Source of the DNA: Enterococcus sp. PF1-24
GTDB lineage: Bacteria > Bacillota > Bacilli > Lactobacillales > Enterococcaceae
Reading direction: 5' to 3'
Assembly (NCBI RefSeq): GCF_029893325.1
Contig: NZ_JARXWL010000006.1
Location: 62,001-126,000 of the forward strand
Length of the DNA stretch: 64,000 bases
The notes under the pieces were generated by a model that was not told the origin of the DNA, ran no database searches, and was given only the letters and a program-made list of their open reading frames with translations. Position numbers and translations under genes: made by a program. Below, in pieces: positions 8,805-18,511 of this stretch (position 1 is the stretch's first letter; each line of letters begins with the position of its first letter).

Positions 8805-10523
8805 ATGTTAAAACGTTTTTTTAGTTATTATCGTCCGTATAAAAAATTATTTATTTTGGACTTTACTTGTGCGGTAATTGCTGGAGTTTTAGAGTTGGCT
8901 TTTCCGGTGGTGGTTAATCAGGTGATTGACACGATTATGCCGCAAGGGAATTTTCGTTTAGTGGCTTTGGTGGCTTTCGGCTTGTTTGGTTTTTATATTT
9001 TAAATACTATTCTGCAATATATTGTGGTTTTCTATGGTCATAAGCTGGGAGTTAATATGGAAACTGATATGCGCCGCGAGTTGTATCAGCATTTACAAAC
9101 GCAACCTTTTGAATATTATGATAATCAAAAGACCGGCAAGTTAATTAGCCGCTTAACGACGGATTTATTTGAAATTTCAGAAGTCGCCCATCATGGACCG
9201 GAAGATATCTTTATTACGATTATGACGCTGTTAGGTTCGTTTTTATTGATGATGAGAATGCACGTTAAGCTAGCTTTAGCAACTTCTATTTTGGTTCCCT
9301 TTATCACAATTGCCTTGGTTTTCTTTAATAAAAAAATGACTAAAGTCAACACGCAAATTTACGATAATTTAGGAGAATTTAATTCAGGAATTGAAGCGAC
9401 GGTTAGCGGCATTCGTGTGACGCAATCTTTTGCCAATGAAAAATTTGAACAAAAACGTTTTGAAAAGTTAAATCAAATGTATCGCCAATCAAAAATTTTA
9501 TTTTATAAAATTATGGGGTATAGTTCTTCTTTTAACTATTTAATGATTCGCTTAATTAATTTATTTACCTTAATCTTTGGGGCTTATTATGTTATTTCAG
9601 GAGAAATTACTAGTGGTCAGTTTGTGGCTTTTATTTTATTGGCAAATGTTTTTGTGCGACCGATTGAAAAAGTCAACAATATGATTGAAAGTTATCCTAA
9701 AGGAATTGCTGGTTTTAAACGCTTTATTGATGAAATTGACCGACCTTCAACAATTGTTGATGCTGCCGATGCGCAAGTTGTGGAGCACCTAAATGGAGAA
9801 ATCGTTTATAACCAAGTTTCCTTTGCATATGCTGATTCTAGAAAAGTTTTAAGCAACTTAAATTTAGAAATTCATCAAGGGGAAACCGTCGCCTTTGTTG
9901 GTCAAAGCGGTTCTGGGAAAACGACTCTTTGCAATTTATTACCCCGCTTTTATGAAGTGACTGAAGGGAAAATCACGATTGATGGCATCAATATTAAAGA
10001 GATGACGTTGGCTTCTTTGCGAAGTCAAATCGGGACTGTTCAGCAAGATGTCTTTTTATTTCCTGGCAGTATTCGTGAAAATATTGCTTACGGTAAATTA
10101 GATGCGACAGAATCGGAAATCTTGCAAGCAGTGAAATTAGCCCATTTAGAAGCGGTTATTGAAAATATGAGTGAAGGTTTAGATACCGTAATTGGTGAGC
10201 GTGGCGTGAAATTATCTGGTGGTCAAAAGCAACGAGTGGCGATTGCCCGCATGTTTTTAAAAAATCCACCGATTCTAATTTTAGATGAAGCTACTTCAGC
10301 TTTAGATACAGAAACAGAACAAGTCATTCAAGAGTCTTTAAATTCCTTAGCAGCAGGCAGAACGACTTTAATTATTGCTCATCGTTTAGCGACGATTAAA
10401 CATGCCACGCGGATTATTGTAGTGAGTGAAGCGGGGATTCTGGAAGAAGGCACTCATGAAGAATTAATGGCTAAAAAAGGACACTACCGTAAATTGTATG
10501 ATGCCCAGTTTCGTTTCAGTTAA
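8805..10523 (+). CDS. Half-size ABC exporter (fused membrane and ATPase domains)
   Basis: Type IV ABC exporter of the MsbA/BmrA/Sav1866 kind, 572 residues. The start is ATG at 8805, five bases after the AGGATGGGG site; a TTG 36 bases upstream has no ribosome site. About six membrane helices occupy residues 15-300. The ATPase domain follows: Walker A GQSGSGKT (366-373), signature LSGGQ (470-474), Walker B ILILDEATSALD and the switch histidine in IIAHRL. It should work as a homodimer, because no partner half-transporter lies beside it. Substrate cannot be told from sequence; drugs, lipids or peptides are possible. It is apparently a single-gene unit. Confidence 0.88.
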   Translation: MLKRFFSYYRPYKKLFILDFTCAVIAGVLELAFPVVVNQVIDTIMPQGNFRLVALVAFGLFGFYILNTILQYIVVFYGHKLGVNMETDMRRELYQHLQTQPFEYYDNQKTGKLISRLTTDLFEISEVAHHGPEDIFITIMTLLGSFLLMMRMHVKLALATSILVPFITIALVFFNKKMTKVNTQIYDNLGEFNSGIEATVSGIRVTQSFANEKFEQKRFEKLNQMYRQSKILFYKIMGYSSSFNYLMIRLINLFTLIFGAYYVISGEITSGQFVAFILLANVFVRPIEKVNNMIESYPKGIAGFKRFIDEIDRPSTIVDAADAQVVEHLNGEIVYNQVSFAYADSRKVLSNLNLEIHQGETVAFVGQSGSGKTTLCNLLPRFYEVTEGKITIDGINIKEMTLASLRSQIGTVQQDVFLFPGSIRENIAYGKLDATESEILQAVKLAHLEAVIENMSEGLDTVIGERGVKLSGGQKQRVAIARMFLKNPPILILDEATSALDTETEQVIQESLNSLAAGRTTLIIAHRLATIKHATRIIVVSEAGILEEGTHEELMAKKGHYRKLYDAQFRFS

Positions 10524-10705
10524 TTTTTAATTTGCTATGAAAGTTAGCGATTGATAAACAGATTTTACTAAATAATAATACAGTTTTTTTACTATTGTAT
10601 AGGTAAAAAGGGTGGCTTATAAAAATTCTGGTTTTGCTATTTTTTAGAAAAAGAGATGAACAAATTTAAGCCTTTAACTGCTTTTTTTAGAAAAAATAAT
10701 TATTT

Positions 10706-10741
10706 AATAGGCTAGCTTTTATGGCCTATTTTAGGTATAAT
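10706..10741 (+). promoter_or_regulatory. Promoter region of spx with hairpin upstream of the -10
   Basis: TATAAT (10736-10741) is a good -10, but the -35 region is weak. AATAGGC (10706-10712) and GCCTATT (10724-10730) form a 7-bp dyad covering the -35 and spacer, so an activator or repressor could act here. Otherwise 10524-10705 holds only AT-rich sequence. Confidence 0.4.
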
Positions 10742-10812
10742 AACAACAGACGCCAAAACAGCGAAAGTTGTTTGGAAAAGTAATAGGATTCACGAAAAGG
10801 GAGTGAAGTACG

Positions 10813-11211
10813 ATGTTAACTTTGTTTACATCTCCTAGTTGTACCTCTTGTCGCAAAGCACGTGCTTGGCTGCAAGAACATGAGATTCCTTTTGTTGAGA
10901 GAAATGTTTTTTCCGACCCTTTAGATATTGATGAGTTGACTCATATTTTGACAATGACTGAGAATGGTACTGAGGACATTATTTCTACTCGTTCTAAAGT
11001 TTTTCAAAAACTGAAAGTAAATCTTGATGATTTACCTTTAAAAGAACTATTGAAACTCGTTCAAGAAAACCCAGGACTATTAAGAAGACCGCTTTTAGTT
11101 GATGATAAGAAGTTACAAGTTGGCTTCAATGAAGATGAAATTCGTCGCTTTTTACCTAGAGACGTTAGACAGATGGAGTTGCGTCGAGCACAATTGATGG
11201 CAGGCTTATAA
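10813..11211 (+). CDS. spx: Transcriptional regulator Spx
   Basis: Redox-stress regulator of the ArsC-like family, 132 residues, the usual Spx length. It binds the C-terminal domain of the RNA polymerase alpha subunit and redirects transcription during thiol stress. The redox switch CTSC is at residues 10-13. The conserved RRPLLVDDK segment near 90-100 and the C-terminal [13 protein letters not shown] segment fit Spx rather than arsenate reductase. The GGGAGTG ribosome site precedes ATG. The next gene, mecA, is the classical neighbour, and MecA-type adaptors and ClpXP control levels of this family. Confidence 0.93.
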   Translation: MLTLFTSPSCTSCRKARAWLQEHEIPFVERNVFSDPLDIDELTHILTMTENGTEDIISTRSKVFQKLKVNLDDLPLKELLKLVQENPGLLRRPLLVDDKKLQVGFNEDEIRRFLPRDVRQMELRRAQLMAGL

Positions 11212-11236
11212 TTAGGCATGAATGATAGATAAATTA

Positions 11237-11263
11237 AACCTCGCTAACTTGGCGAGGTTTTTT
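11237..11263 (+). terminator. Intrinsic terminator of spx
   Basis: AACCTCGC (11237-11244) pairs with GCGAGGTT (11252-11259), followed by further T residues. Confidence 0.9.
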
Positions 11264-11408
11264 GCTAGCTTGTTTTGAATCTTTGTAACTCTTGTGAAAG
11301 GGGCGGTTAAGTTTCTTAACATTTCTTATTTTTTACTTTACTTTTATAGTCTTTAGGCTACAATTAAGCTATAGTTTATTATCCTTTCCAAAAGCGAGGT
11401 GTTGAAAG

Positions 11409-12065
11409 ATGGAAATGGAACATATTAATGAAAATACTATTCGGGTGGTTATTCGCAGCGACGATTTAGCAGCTCGCGGGGTTACTTTTTTAGATTTATT
11501 AGGCAGCCAACGAGATATTGAAAATTTTTTCTATTCAATTTTGGAAGAAGTTGATATTGAAGAAGAATTTCAAGGCAGTGAAAGTGTTGTTTTCCAAGTG
11601 ATGCCAAAAGGTGATGGCATTGAACTATTTATTAGTAAAAATCCTCACGGGGAAGATTTAAATAGCTTTGAAGCAGGCGAGAATTTCAAAAATGATATTG
11701 CTGAATATTTGAAAAATCAATTTGGCACAGTTAATGAAGAAGAGGCAGAGGTCGAGCCAGAAACTTTTTCTAAATTAGCTAATATGTATGTTTTTGAATT
11801 TTACGATTTTGAAGATTTGATTCAAATGGCACAAGAATTGGATTTAGAGGCTGTTTGGACCAATGTTTATTCTTTTGAAGAGCAGTACTTCTTACAACTG
11901 ACTTTCTTAGAAGAAGAGCTTGTTTTGGAAACACAAGAAACCACGTTAGCGAGAATTTTGGAGTTTGCTGATTTTTCAACGGTTACGCCAGAATTTTTAA
12001 CAGAATATGGTCATTTAATTATGGAGCGGACAGCTTTAGAGCAGTTGCGACATTATTTTAAGTAA
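11409..12065 (+). CDS. mecA: Adaptor protein MecA
   Basis: ClpC adaptor of 218 residues that delivers substrates such as competence regulators to the ClpCP protease. The N-terminal MEMEHINENTIRV block is diagnostic and belongs to the substrate-binding domain (about 1-80). An acidic linker near 110-120 leads to the C-terminal ClpC-binding domain (about 125-218). The ribosome site GAGGTG lies eight bases before ATG. A strong terminator after the gene separates it from coiA. This is not the methicillin-resistance gene that shares the symbol. Confidence 0.93.
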   Translation: MEMEHINENTIRVVIRSDDLAARGVTFLDLLGSQRDIENFFYSILEEVDIEEEFQGSESVVFQVMPKGDGIELFISKNPHGEDLNSFEAGENFKNDIAEYLKNQFGTVNEEEAEVEPETFSKLANMYVFEFYDFEDLIQMAQELDLEAVWTNVYSFEEQYFLQLTFLEEELVLETQETTLARILEFADFSTVTPEFLTEYGHLIMERTALEQLRHYFK

Positions 12066-12081
12066 GCAAATAGCAATTAAG

Positions 12082-12132
12082 AAAAGCGGTTTGAAGGATT
12101 AAGGAAAAACTTAATGTTTCAGCCGCTTTTTT
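12082..12132 (+). terminator. Long intrinsic terminator between mecA and coiA
   Basis: AAAAGCGG pairs with CCGCTTTT, and an inner ATTAAG/CTTAAT stem extends the hairpin; T residues follow. An in-frame ATG upstream of coiA at 12114 lies inside this structure, which argues against it as the coiA start. Confidence 0.8.
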
Positions 12133-12161
12133 GCGTACTCTTTTTTAAAGGGAGTGAGCAG

Positions 12162-13244
12162 ATGTTAATTGCTGAAACAACGAGTGGTGAAATTATTAAT
12201 TTGCTAGATTTTTCTGGAAGGCAAGAGCTTTTGCAAGGGCAATTTTATTGTCCAACTTGTCATAGTCCGTTAATTTTTAAAAATGGCAAAATCAAAATGC
12301 CCCATTTCGCTCATTATCCCCAAGCAGATTGCCATAGTTTTAGTGAAGGAGAAACGTTGGAACATTTGATAGGGAAACGTTTGTTTTACCAGTGGGGAGC
12401 AGGGGCGGCACTTTTAGAAGCAGCCTTACCTGATTTACCTCAGCGACCAGATTTGTTATTTCCTCAGCGCTTAGTGATTGAGTTTCAGTGTTCACCTTTA
12501 AGCAGTCAACGCCTGCAAGAACGGGTCGCAGGTTACCACGCTAAAAAATATCAGCAGTGGTGGTTATTAGGGGGACGTTTGGCAGCTGCAAATAAATTAA
12601 CCCCATTAACCCGCAATTTTTGCTATTTTAATCAACGTTTAGGCTTTCATTTTTGGCAACTGCTCTGTCAAAGAAAACAGGTGATTTTGTATTATCATCT
12701 GCAAGAATTATGGCAACATCAACAACTTGCTGAAAAAGTTGTCTTTTCTTTTGAAAAAGAATCTTTAAACAGTGTGTTGCAGTTTCTACAAACTTTTCAG
12801 CCAAAGCATCGTTGGTCTTATCAGCAAGGCTTAACCACGGCTTATCAGCAACAACTAATGAAAAAATTAGGCTTGAGAGATAAGAAAATTTTGACGATTC
12901 AAGGTTTGCTATATCAGCGACAAGGGCATTTATTACAATTGCCGGCTATTTTATATAGCAGCAGTCAGTTTTATTTATACTTTGGCGACTGGCTTTTGTA
13001 TTTTCGTTTTTTGATTTATCAATTATTTTTGAAAAAAGCTGGACATTCTCTTAAAAGTTTATATCAACTTTTTTTAGCAGAAGTTGAGCCCTTTTCGGAA
13101 GCCAGTCATTTTCCTTTAGTAAATCAGCAATTAGTCTGGGCTTGTTTTTTCACAGAAACTTGGTTGTTATTAACGACAGGAGCGAAAAACCAAGGAAAAC
13201 TAGACAATATTTATCAGCTTCCTTTAAAAAATATGGTAAGATAA
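12162..13244 (+). CDS. coiA: Competence protein CoiA
   Basis: CoiA-family protein of 360 residues. ATG at 12162 follows GGGAGTG by five bases and gives the expected MLIAETTSGE N-terminus. An N-terminal zinc-ribbon-like segment carries C30-P-T-C33 and a conserved HFAH. A PD-(D/E)XK-type nuclease core follows, with D97 in QRPDLL and E107-F-Q109 in IEFQCS. The C-terminal half is rich in aromatic residues and poorly conserved. CoiA promotes DNA uptake or recombination during natural transformation in streptococci and B. subtilis. Its presence shows competence potential but does not prove the strain is transformable. Confidence 0.9.
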   Translation: MLIAETTSGEIINLLDFSGRQELLQGQFYCPTCHSPLIFKNGKIKMPHFAHYPQADCHSFSEGETLEHLIGKRLFYQWGAGAALLEAALPDLPQRPDLLFPQRLVIEFQCSPLSSQRLQERVAGYHAKKYQQWWLLGGRLAAANKLTPLTRNFCYFNQRLGFHFWQLLCQRKQVILYYHLQELWQHQQLAEKVVFSFEKESLNSVLQFLQTFQPKHRWSYQQGLTTAYQQQLMKKLGLRDKKILTIQGLLYQRQGHLLQLPAILYSSSQFYLYFGDWLLYFRFLIYQLFLKKAGHSLKSLYQLFLAEVEPFSEASHFPLVNQQLVWACFFTETWLLLTTGAKNQGKLDNIYQLPLKNMVR

Positions 13245-13317
13245 AGCTAAAGTTATTTTCCTTTATTCTGTATCAAACAGAAAGGTTAAAATTTTTATAG
13301 GATTGGAGTGTTTCACC

Positions 13318-15135
13318 ATGTCAGAACCAAAACAATTACCATTACGTTCAGAAGTTCCCGAAGCTTCAACTTGGGACTTAACCACCATTTTTGCTAGTGA
13401 TGCCGCTTTTGATGAAAGCTTTGCTGCTTTGGCAGAAGAAATCAAATCTGCTAAAGATTATCAAGGAACCTTAGCTGAAGGCCCACAAGCATTTCTAGCA
13501 GCAATTGAGTATTTACTAAAAATTTATCGTCAGATTGAATCTTTGTATGTATACACGCATTTAAAGAATGACCAAGATACCGCTGATGCTACTTATCAAG
13601 GACTATACGCGCGAGCTAGCAGTTTATACGCCCAAGTGAGTGAAAGCTTAGCTTGGTTTGAACCAGAAGTTTTAACGCTATCTGATGAAAAGATTTGGGG
13701 TTATTTTACGGAAGAGCCTAAATTAGAAATGTATCGTCATTTTGTAAAACAAATGGTGGACAATCGTCCTCATGTGCTTTCGGCTGAACAAGAAGCTTTA
13801 TTAGCCGGTGCTGGTGAAATTTTTGGAGCAGCTGGCGATATTTTCTCAGTATTAAATAATGCCGATTTGAAATTCCCTGTAATTGAAGATGAAAATGGCG
13901 AAAAAGTGCAACTTTCTCACGGGGTATATGGTCAGTTAGTTGAAAGTACCGATCCTAAAGTTCGTGAAAACGCCTTTAAAGCTTTATACGGCGTGTATGA
14001 TCAATTTAAAAATACTTTTGCCAGCACTTTATCAACGAATGTTAAAAAGCATAATTATCAAGCGAAAGTCCATAACTATCCGTCTGCGCGGGCGGCAGCT
14101 TTAAGTGGCAACCATATTCCAGAAAGTGTTTATGATACTTTAGTGACGGTTGTTAATAAAAATCTACCTTTATTGCATCGCTATATCGCTTTAAGAAAAC
14201 GTCTTTTAAAACTAGATGAGTTGCATATGTATGATTTATACACACCAATTTTAGGTGAAGTGGGTATTAGTTATTCTTATGAAGAAGCGGCTGAAAAAAT
14301 GAAGCTAGTTTTACAACCATTAGGGGCGGAATATTTAGAAGTGGTTGAAACTGCTTTGAAGAGCCGTTGGATTGATGTGGTTGAAAATCAAGGGAAACGC
14401 AGTGGTGCGTATTCTTCCGGCGCTTATGATACAGCGCCATACATTTTAATGAACTGGAACGACCGTTTAGATCAATTGTATACACTAGTTCATGAAATGG
14501 GCCATAGTGTGCATAGCTATTTCACAAGAAACAATCAGCCATATGTTTACGGTGACTATTCAATTTTCTTAGCAGAAATTGCTTCAACAACTAATGAAAA
14601 TATTTTAACCGAATATTTACTGCAAACAGAAACTGATCCAAAAGTGAGAGCCTATGTCTTAAATCATTATTTAGATGGCTTTAAAGGCACGATTTTCCGG
14701 CAAACTCAATTTGCGGAATTTGAATATTTCATTCATAAAGAAGATGCCAAAGGAGTACCTTTAACGAGCGAATATTTAAGTGAAAGTTATGGTAAATTAA
14801 ACACTAAATATTACGGTCCAGATGTGGTTGAAGACCCAGAAATTAAATTAGAGTGGAGCCGGATTCCTCATTTCTACTATAATTATTACGTTTATCAATA
14901 TGCCACTGGTTTTTCTGCGGCATCAGCTTTATCTAAAAAAATTCTGACTAAAGAGCCGCAAGCGTTAGAGAATTATTTGAATTACTTAAAAGCTGGTAGC
15001 AGTGACTACCCAATTGAAGTTATGAAAAAAGCCGGTGTCGATATGACTCAAGCCGCTTATATTGAAGATGCCATGAGCGTCTTTGAAACTCGCTTAAACG
15101 AATTAGAAGCTTTAGTTGCTGAATTAGAAGCTTAA
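13318..15135 (+). CDS. pepF: Oligoendopeptidase F
   Basis: M3B zinc metallopeptidase of 605 residues that cuts oligopeptides of roughly 7-17 residues in the cytoplasm. The start is ATG at 13318, seven bases after GGATTGGAGTG. The active site is H392-E-M-G-H396 in LVHEMGHSVHSYF, with the third zinc ligand E420 in FLAEIAS. Length and motif position match PepF. It follows coiA as in many Firmicutes and ends at a bidirectional terminator shared with yfhO. Expected to act in peptide recycling. Confidence 0.95.
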   Translation: MSEPKQLPLRSEVPEASTWDLTTIFASDAAFDESFAALAEEIKSAKDYQGTLAEGPQAFLAAIEYLLKIYRQIESLYVYTHLKNDQDTADATYQGLYARASSLYAQVSESLAWFEPEVLTLSDEKIWGYFTEEPKLEMYRHFVKQMVDNRPHVLSAEQEALLAGAGEIFGAAGDIFSVLNNADLKFPVIEDENGEKVQLSHGVYGQLVESTDPKVRENAFKALYGVYDQFKNTFASTLSTNVKKHNYQAKVHNYPSARAAALSGNHIPESVYDTLVTVVNKNLPLLHRYIALRKRLLKLDELHMYDLYTPILGEVGISYSYEEAAEKMKLVLQPLGAEYLEVVETALKSRWIDVVENQGKRSGAYSSGAYDTAPYILMNWNDRLDQLYTLVHEMGHSVHSYFTRNNQPYVYGDYSIFLAEIASTTNENILTEYLLQTETDPKVRAYVLNHYLDGFKGTIFRQTQFAEFEYFIHKEDAKGVPLTSEYLSESYGKLNTKYYGPDVVEDPEIKLEWSRIPHFYYNYYVYQYATGFSAASALSKKILTKEPQALENYLNYLKAGSSDYPIEVMKKAGVDMTQAAYIEDAMSVFETRLNELEALVAELEA

Positions 15136-15146
15136 CAATAACTAAG

Positions 15147-15191
15147 AAAGCACGCCAGAAAAGTTATTTTCACTTTTCTGACGTGCTTTTT
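15147..15191. terminator. Bidirectional terminator between pepF and yfhO
   Basis: AAAGCACG (15147-15154) pairs with CGTGCTTT, and the inner CAGAAAAGT pairs with ACTTTTCTG. T-rich tails are present on both strands. It serves the converging pepF and yfhO genes. Confidence 0.88.
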
Positions 15192-17832
15192 AATGATTTA
15201 ATTTTCTTTTTCGAGCTCGCTGTCTTTGGCGCTGTTTCAGCATTTGTTGTTTTAAATGCCAACAATACAACCAGAAGATAGCATTACAAATAATAAATAA
15301 GCATAAGCCGATTTTAAAGCCTTGGGGTAAAAATTTAAATTCCACTTGATGGCGCCCCGCCGGAATAGGAATACTTAAAAAAGCATCTTCAAAAGGAACA
15401 ATTTCTACTTTTTTACCATCCACATAAGCTTGCCAGCCTTGGTCATAAGGAATGGTTGTTAAAAGCACTTGTTTTTGTGGTGTTTCAACCGTAGTAGTGA
15501 CTTTGCGACCGGGATTTTCTGCAATCGTAAGTCCTTGGCTATTAATCGCATCCATTGCAGCTTGATAAGCTACTGTATCTAAGGCCAAAACTTTTGGTTT
15601 CAGCAAAGTGATAGAAGGTGTGCCATAAAAGCTGACAGTAAATTCAACGGTCGTTTGTTCAGCGTAATAACCTAAATTATAATATTGACCAGTAATGTTG
15701 ATTTGTGATTTTTGACTTTCGCCATTGACTGACACAGTAGCAGTAGAACTTTTTAATTCGCCAAAATCAGTAGGGAAAAGACTGATATAAGCTTGCGTGT
15801 GGGCTGGTACGACAACTTCCCAGCTGATATCTTTGGCAATGTTGCCCTCTAATTCTTTGTAAGTAACATTAGCCACTGTTTCAATGACTTCGGTATTATT
15901 GGTTTCAATAATATAAGGTTCGTAAAAAGTATAGTAATTTAAATCTAAGCCCGCTACCGTGTTAATCAAATCGGTTTGAGTGCCTAAATTATCATTAGGC
16001 AATTCTGCAAGTTGATAAATATGTTCGCTAGTTAAAAAGGCTAACGGCAAAGCGGCTTGGTTTTGATATAAATTGTAAGTGTTGGCACTATCAATTTTAT
16101 TAAAACCATATTTGCTAATATCATCTTGACTAATATTATATTTAAAACCGAAAAAGCTATCCATTAACAAAGTATTGTTAGCATAACGCATATTTAAGTT
16201 AGTTCCTCGCGAACGAAAACCTAGCTGATTCAAATAGCTAGAAGAATTACGATTACGAATGGAAGAGAAAAAACTCAAACCGTTATAACCGTAGTTCAAA
16301 CTGTCGTTGGAAGAAACCGGATTTAGATTTTCTAAGCGGAAAAACTCATCTTCTTCCTGCTGAGCCGTGGTGACTAATTGTTTAATATCAGGATAAGGCT
16401 CAGTAAACAAGCTACGGGAAGCATAATTCCAGTCATCTAAAATCCCTTGAATCATGGAATTAGTATTAATAAAAGCTTCTGCCGTCATAAATAACAAGAG
16501 TAAAGCAGTCATTTTTTTCAAAGAAAGAACTTTTATTTGATAAAGGCTAAAAGTAGCAAAATAGAGTAGCAGAAAAGCAATCGTTAAAATAAAAGAAAAG
16601 AGACTAACATAAGGATATTGATTTTTAGCAACACCATAAACAATACAGAATATAGCCGCCACCAATAAAATAAAAGGACGAAGACTAAAAGCTTTTAAAA
16701 CATTGACGACTTCTAAGGCGTAACCAGCTAATAAAACAACTAAAAAGGAAAACAAATAAGCATAGCGGAATAAAAACATATTTGGCGCATGCATTCCGTG
16801 CCAAAAGAGATTTAAAGGATTTAAATAGAAGCTAGCAATTAAAATAGCAAACAAGCTAGCAAAAGCTAATTTATTACGCCAAGCAATTTTCTTAGTGACG
16901 AAGTAAAATAAGCAAAGCACAAAAGGCAGTAAACCAACATAAATAAAGGGGATTGAGCCATATTTTGTAGTATCGTAAACGCCAATCATGTTTTTCATGA
17001 TGATATCCCAAACGTTAGTGGCAGCCGTTTTTAAAGTGCTGACATCTGATAAGGTTTCGCCATTATTTCGTAAATCTAAAACTGTTGGCAAAATGATAAC
17101 CATGGAAGCGCCAGTTGCTAAAAGGGCTGTCAAACTATAGCGAAAGATACTATGACGGTGTTTTTTCCAATTGCTAAATAAGCGAGCCAAATAATAAAGA
17201 CCTGAAAAAATGGCTACCATAAAACCCATATAAAAATTGGAAGTAAATAATAGTAAATAGCTGATAAACAACAGCGTCGGTCGTTTTTTCGCCAACACTT
17301 GATTGATGCCTAAAATGACTAAGGGTAAATAAATAAAGGCATCTGACCACATGATTAATTCTGAATGGGCGGTTGCAAAAGACATTAAGGCATAAGCGAC
17401 CGATAAAGCGGTTTGCTGCCAAGGGGGAATTTTAAAAGTTCGTTTGGCTAAATGATAAAAAGCTAAACCTGCCAAAGCGATTTTAATAATCGTAATAAAA
17501 TAAAGAGCATCAGGCATCCATTGATTAGGAAAAAGGAAAACTAAAAAAGTAAAAGCCCCACCTAAATAATAAGAAACTAACGCCAAATAATTTAAACCTA
17601 AAGCGGCTGTCCAAGTATAAAAGATATTTTGCTGTCCACTTAAAACATTGCGAAAGCTAGCGTAGAAATTTGAAAACTGTGAAAAAGCATCACTTGCCAA
17701 AATACTACGGCTACTGCCGGGATAAATCCCTGTAAGCAAGTAGACGATAATCATCACTAAAAGGGGAATCAAGAAACTAGCTAACATGGGCCAGTCGGCT
17801 TTTTTTATGGAAAAAAAGTTTTTAAGCTTCAT
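15190..17832 (-). CDS. yfhO: YfhO family multi-spanning membrane protein
   Basis: Large polytopic protein of 880 residues. The first 500 or so residues hold about a dozen membrane helices. A soluble extracytoplasmic region follows (about 510-840), and a last helix near 850 precedes a basic tail (KQRQRQRARKRKLNH). This matches YfhO family proteins, GT-C-fold-like enzymes linked in Bacillus and Listeria to glycosylation of lipoteichoic acid from undecaprenyl-phosphate sugar. No CsbB-like partner glycosyltransferase is adjacent, so the substrate is inferred. An AGGTG ribosome site lies 11 bases before ATG. It is alone on the minus strand between pepF and rpmB. Confidence 0.82.
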   Translation of the reverse strand: MKLKNFFSIKKADWPMLASFLIPLLVMIIVYLLTGIYPGSSRSILASDAFSQFSNFYASFRNVLSGQQNIFYTWTAALGLNYLALVSYYLGGAFTFLVFLFPNQWMPDALYFITIIKIALAGLAFYHLAKRTFKIPPWQQTALSVAYALMSFATAHSELIMWSDAFIYLPLVILGINQVLAKKRPTLLFISYLLLFTSNFYMGFMVAIFSGLYYLARLFSNWKKHRHSIFRYSLTALLATGASMVIILPTVLDLRNNGETLSDVSTLKTAATNVWDIIMKNMIGVYDTTKYGSIPFIYVGLLPFVLCLFYFVTKKIAWRNKLAFASLFAILIASFYLNPLNLFWHGMHAPNMFLFRYAYLFSFLVVLLAGYALEVVNVLKAFSLRPFILLVAAIFCIVYGVAKNQYPYVSLFSFILTIAFLLLYFATFSLYQIKVLSLKKMTALLLLFMTAEAFINTNSMIQGILDDWNYASRSLFTEPYPDIKQLVTTAQQEEDEFFRLENLNPVSSNDSLNYGYNGLSFFSSIRNRNSSSYLNQLGFRSRGTNLNMRYANNTLLMDSFFGFKYNISQDDISKYGFNKIDSANTYNLYQNQAALPLAFLTSEHIYQLAELPNDNLGTQTDLINTVAGLDLNYYTFYEPYIIETNNTEVIETVANVTYKELEGNIAKDISWEVVVPAHTQAYISLFPTDFGELKSSTATVSVNGESQKSQINITGQYYNLGYYAEQTTVEFTVSFYGTPSITLLKPKVLALDTVAYQAAMDAINSQGLTIAENPGRKVTTTVETPQKQVLLTTIPYDQGWQAYVDGKKVEIVPFEDAFLSIPIPAGRHQVEFKFLPQGFKIGLCLFIICNAIFWLYCWHLKQQMLKQRQRQRARKRKLNH

Positions 17833-17924
17833 TGTAATTTCAGCACCTGATTTCTGGAAATTTTTAACTGGTTATTAGTTTACCATATCCTCGCTGGTTT
17901 ATAAAATCGCATCAGCTTAAAAAA

Positions 17925-17969
17925 AGGCAAAAAAAAGAAACTGTCAGATGCATTTAAACAATGCAACTG
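17925..17969 (-). terminator. Probable terminator of rpmB
   Basis: TGCATT (17949-17954) pairs with AATGCA (17960-17965), extended by CAG/CTG across an A-A mismatch. Reading the minus strand, a T-rich run follows (A-rich at 17925-17940 on plus). Confidence 0.6.
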
Positions 17970-18004
17970 CAGCTTCTGGATTCATCTTGTCGTTTTAATT
18001 AAAA

Positions 18005-18193
18005 TTAAACACGCTCAACTTTTCCTGATTTCAAAGCACGAGTTGACACCCAAACTTTTTTAGGTTTTCCGTCGATTAATACGCGAACTTTTTGTAAGTT
18101 AGGTTTAACTGTACGTTTTGTTGCGTTCATAGCGTGAGAGCGGTTATTGCCGCTTTGAGTTTTACGACCTGTAAAGTAACAAACTTTAGCCAT
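18005..18193 (-). CDS. rpmB: 50S ribosomal protein L28
   Basis: Ribosomal large-subunit protein of 62 residues, full length for bacterial L28. The [21 protein letters not shown]-terminus and the [15 protein letters not shown]-terminus are typical. Only one of the cysteines found in zinc-binding L28 variants is present, so this is the zinc-free type. It has a GGAGG ribosome site and its own promoter, and diverges from yloU as in many Firmicutes. Confidence 0.97.
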   Translation of the reverse strand: MAKVCYFTGRKTQSGNNRSHAMNATKRTVKPNLQKVRVLIDGKPKKVWVSTRALKSGKVERV

Positions 18194-18250
18194 TAATTTT
18201 TTCCTCCTTTGCCTTGATGTTGGAGCGTATTCTTTAGCTCATACTAAAAT

Positions 18251-18279
18251 AATTTATCATAAACTGTTACTTTTAGCAA
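18251..18279 (-). promoter_or_regulatory. Promoter of rpmB
   Basis: On the minus strand TTGCTA (plus 18274-18279) and TAAATT (plus 18251-18256) are 17 bases apart, with a TG just upstream of the -10. Confidence 0.65.
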
Positions 18280-18298
18280 GAATTTTTTTCGTAAATAA

Positions 18299-18327
18299 TT
18301 GACTTTCTTGCCGAAAGCGTGTAAATT
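18299..18327 (+). promoter_or_regulatory. Promoter of the yloU-fakA run
   Basis: TTGACT (18299-18304) and TAAATT (18322-18327) are 17 bases apart. TATAAT at 18344-18349 and an extended TGATAAAAT at 18383-18391 may be further start points. The 318-base divergent region between rpmB and yloU holds these promoters and no gene. Confidence 0.6.
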
Positions 18328-18511
18328 ATACGAAGTTATCAGATATAATTAAGGGAACTTTCTTTTATTTGAATTGTTGCTATGATAAAATAAACTAAGT
18401 AGCGTTTGCTTGTTCGTAAAAGCAAATAGTAGATTTAATAACTCTTGAGATGATGAAGTCCTTTATCGTGCAAGAAATGATTATTTAATATGAATAAGGA
18501 GGCACAAAATT

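Noticed and set aside
10586-10610. Hairpin TTTTTAC/GTAAAAA after the ABC exporter as its terminator
   Set aside because: The stem is purely AT-rich with a bulge and is followed by GGGTGG rather than T, so I could not support a terminator call.
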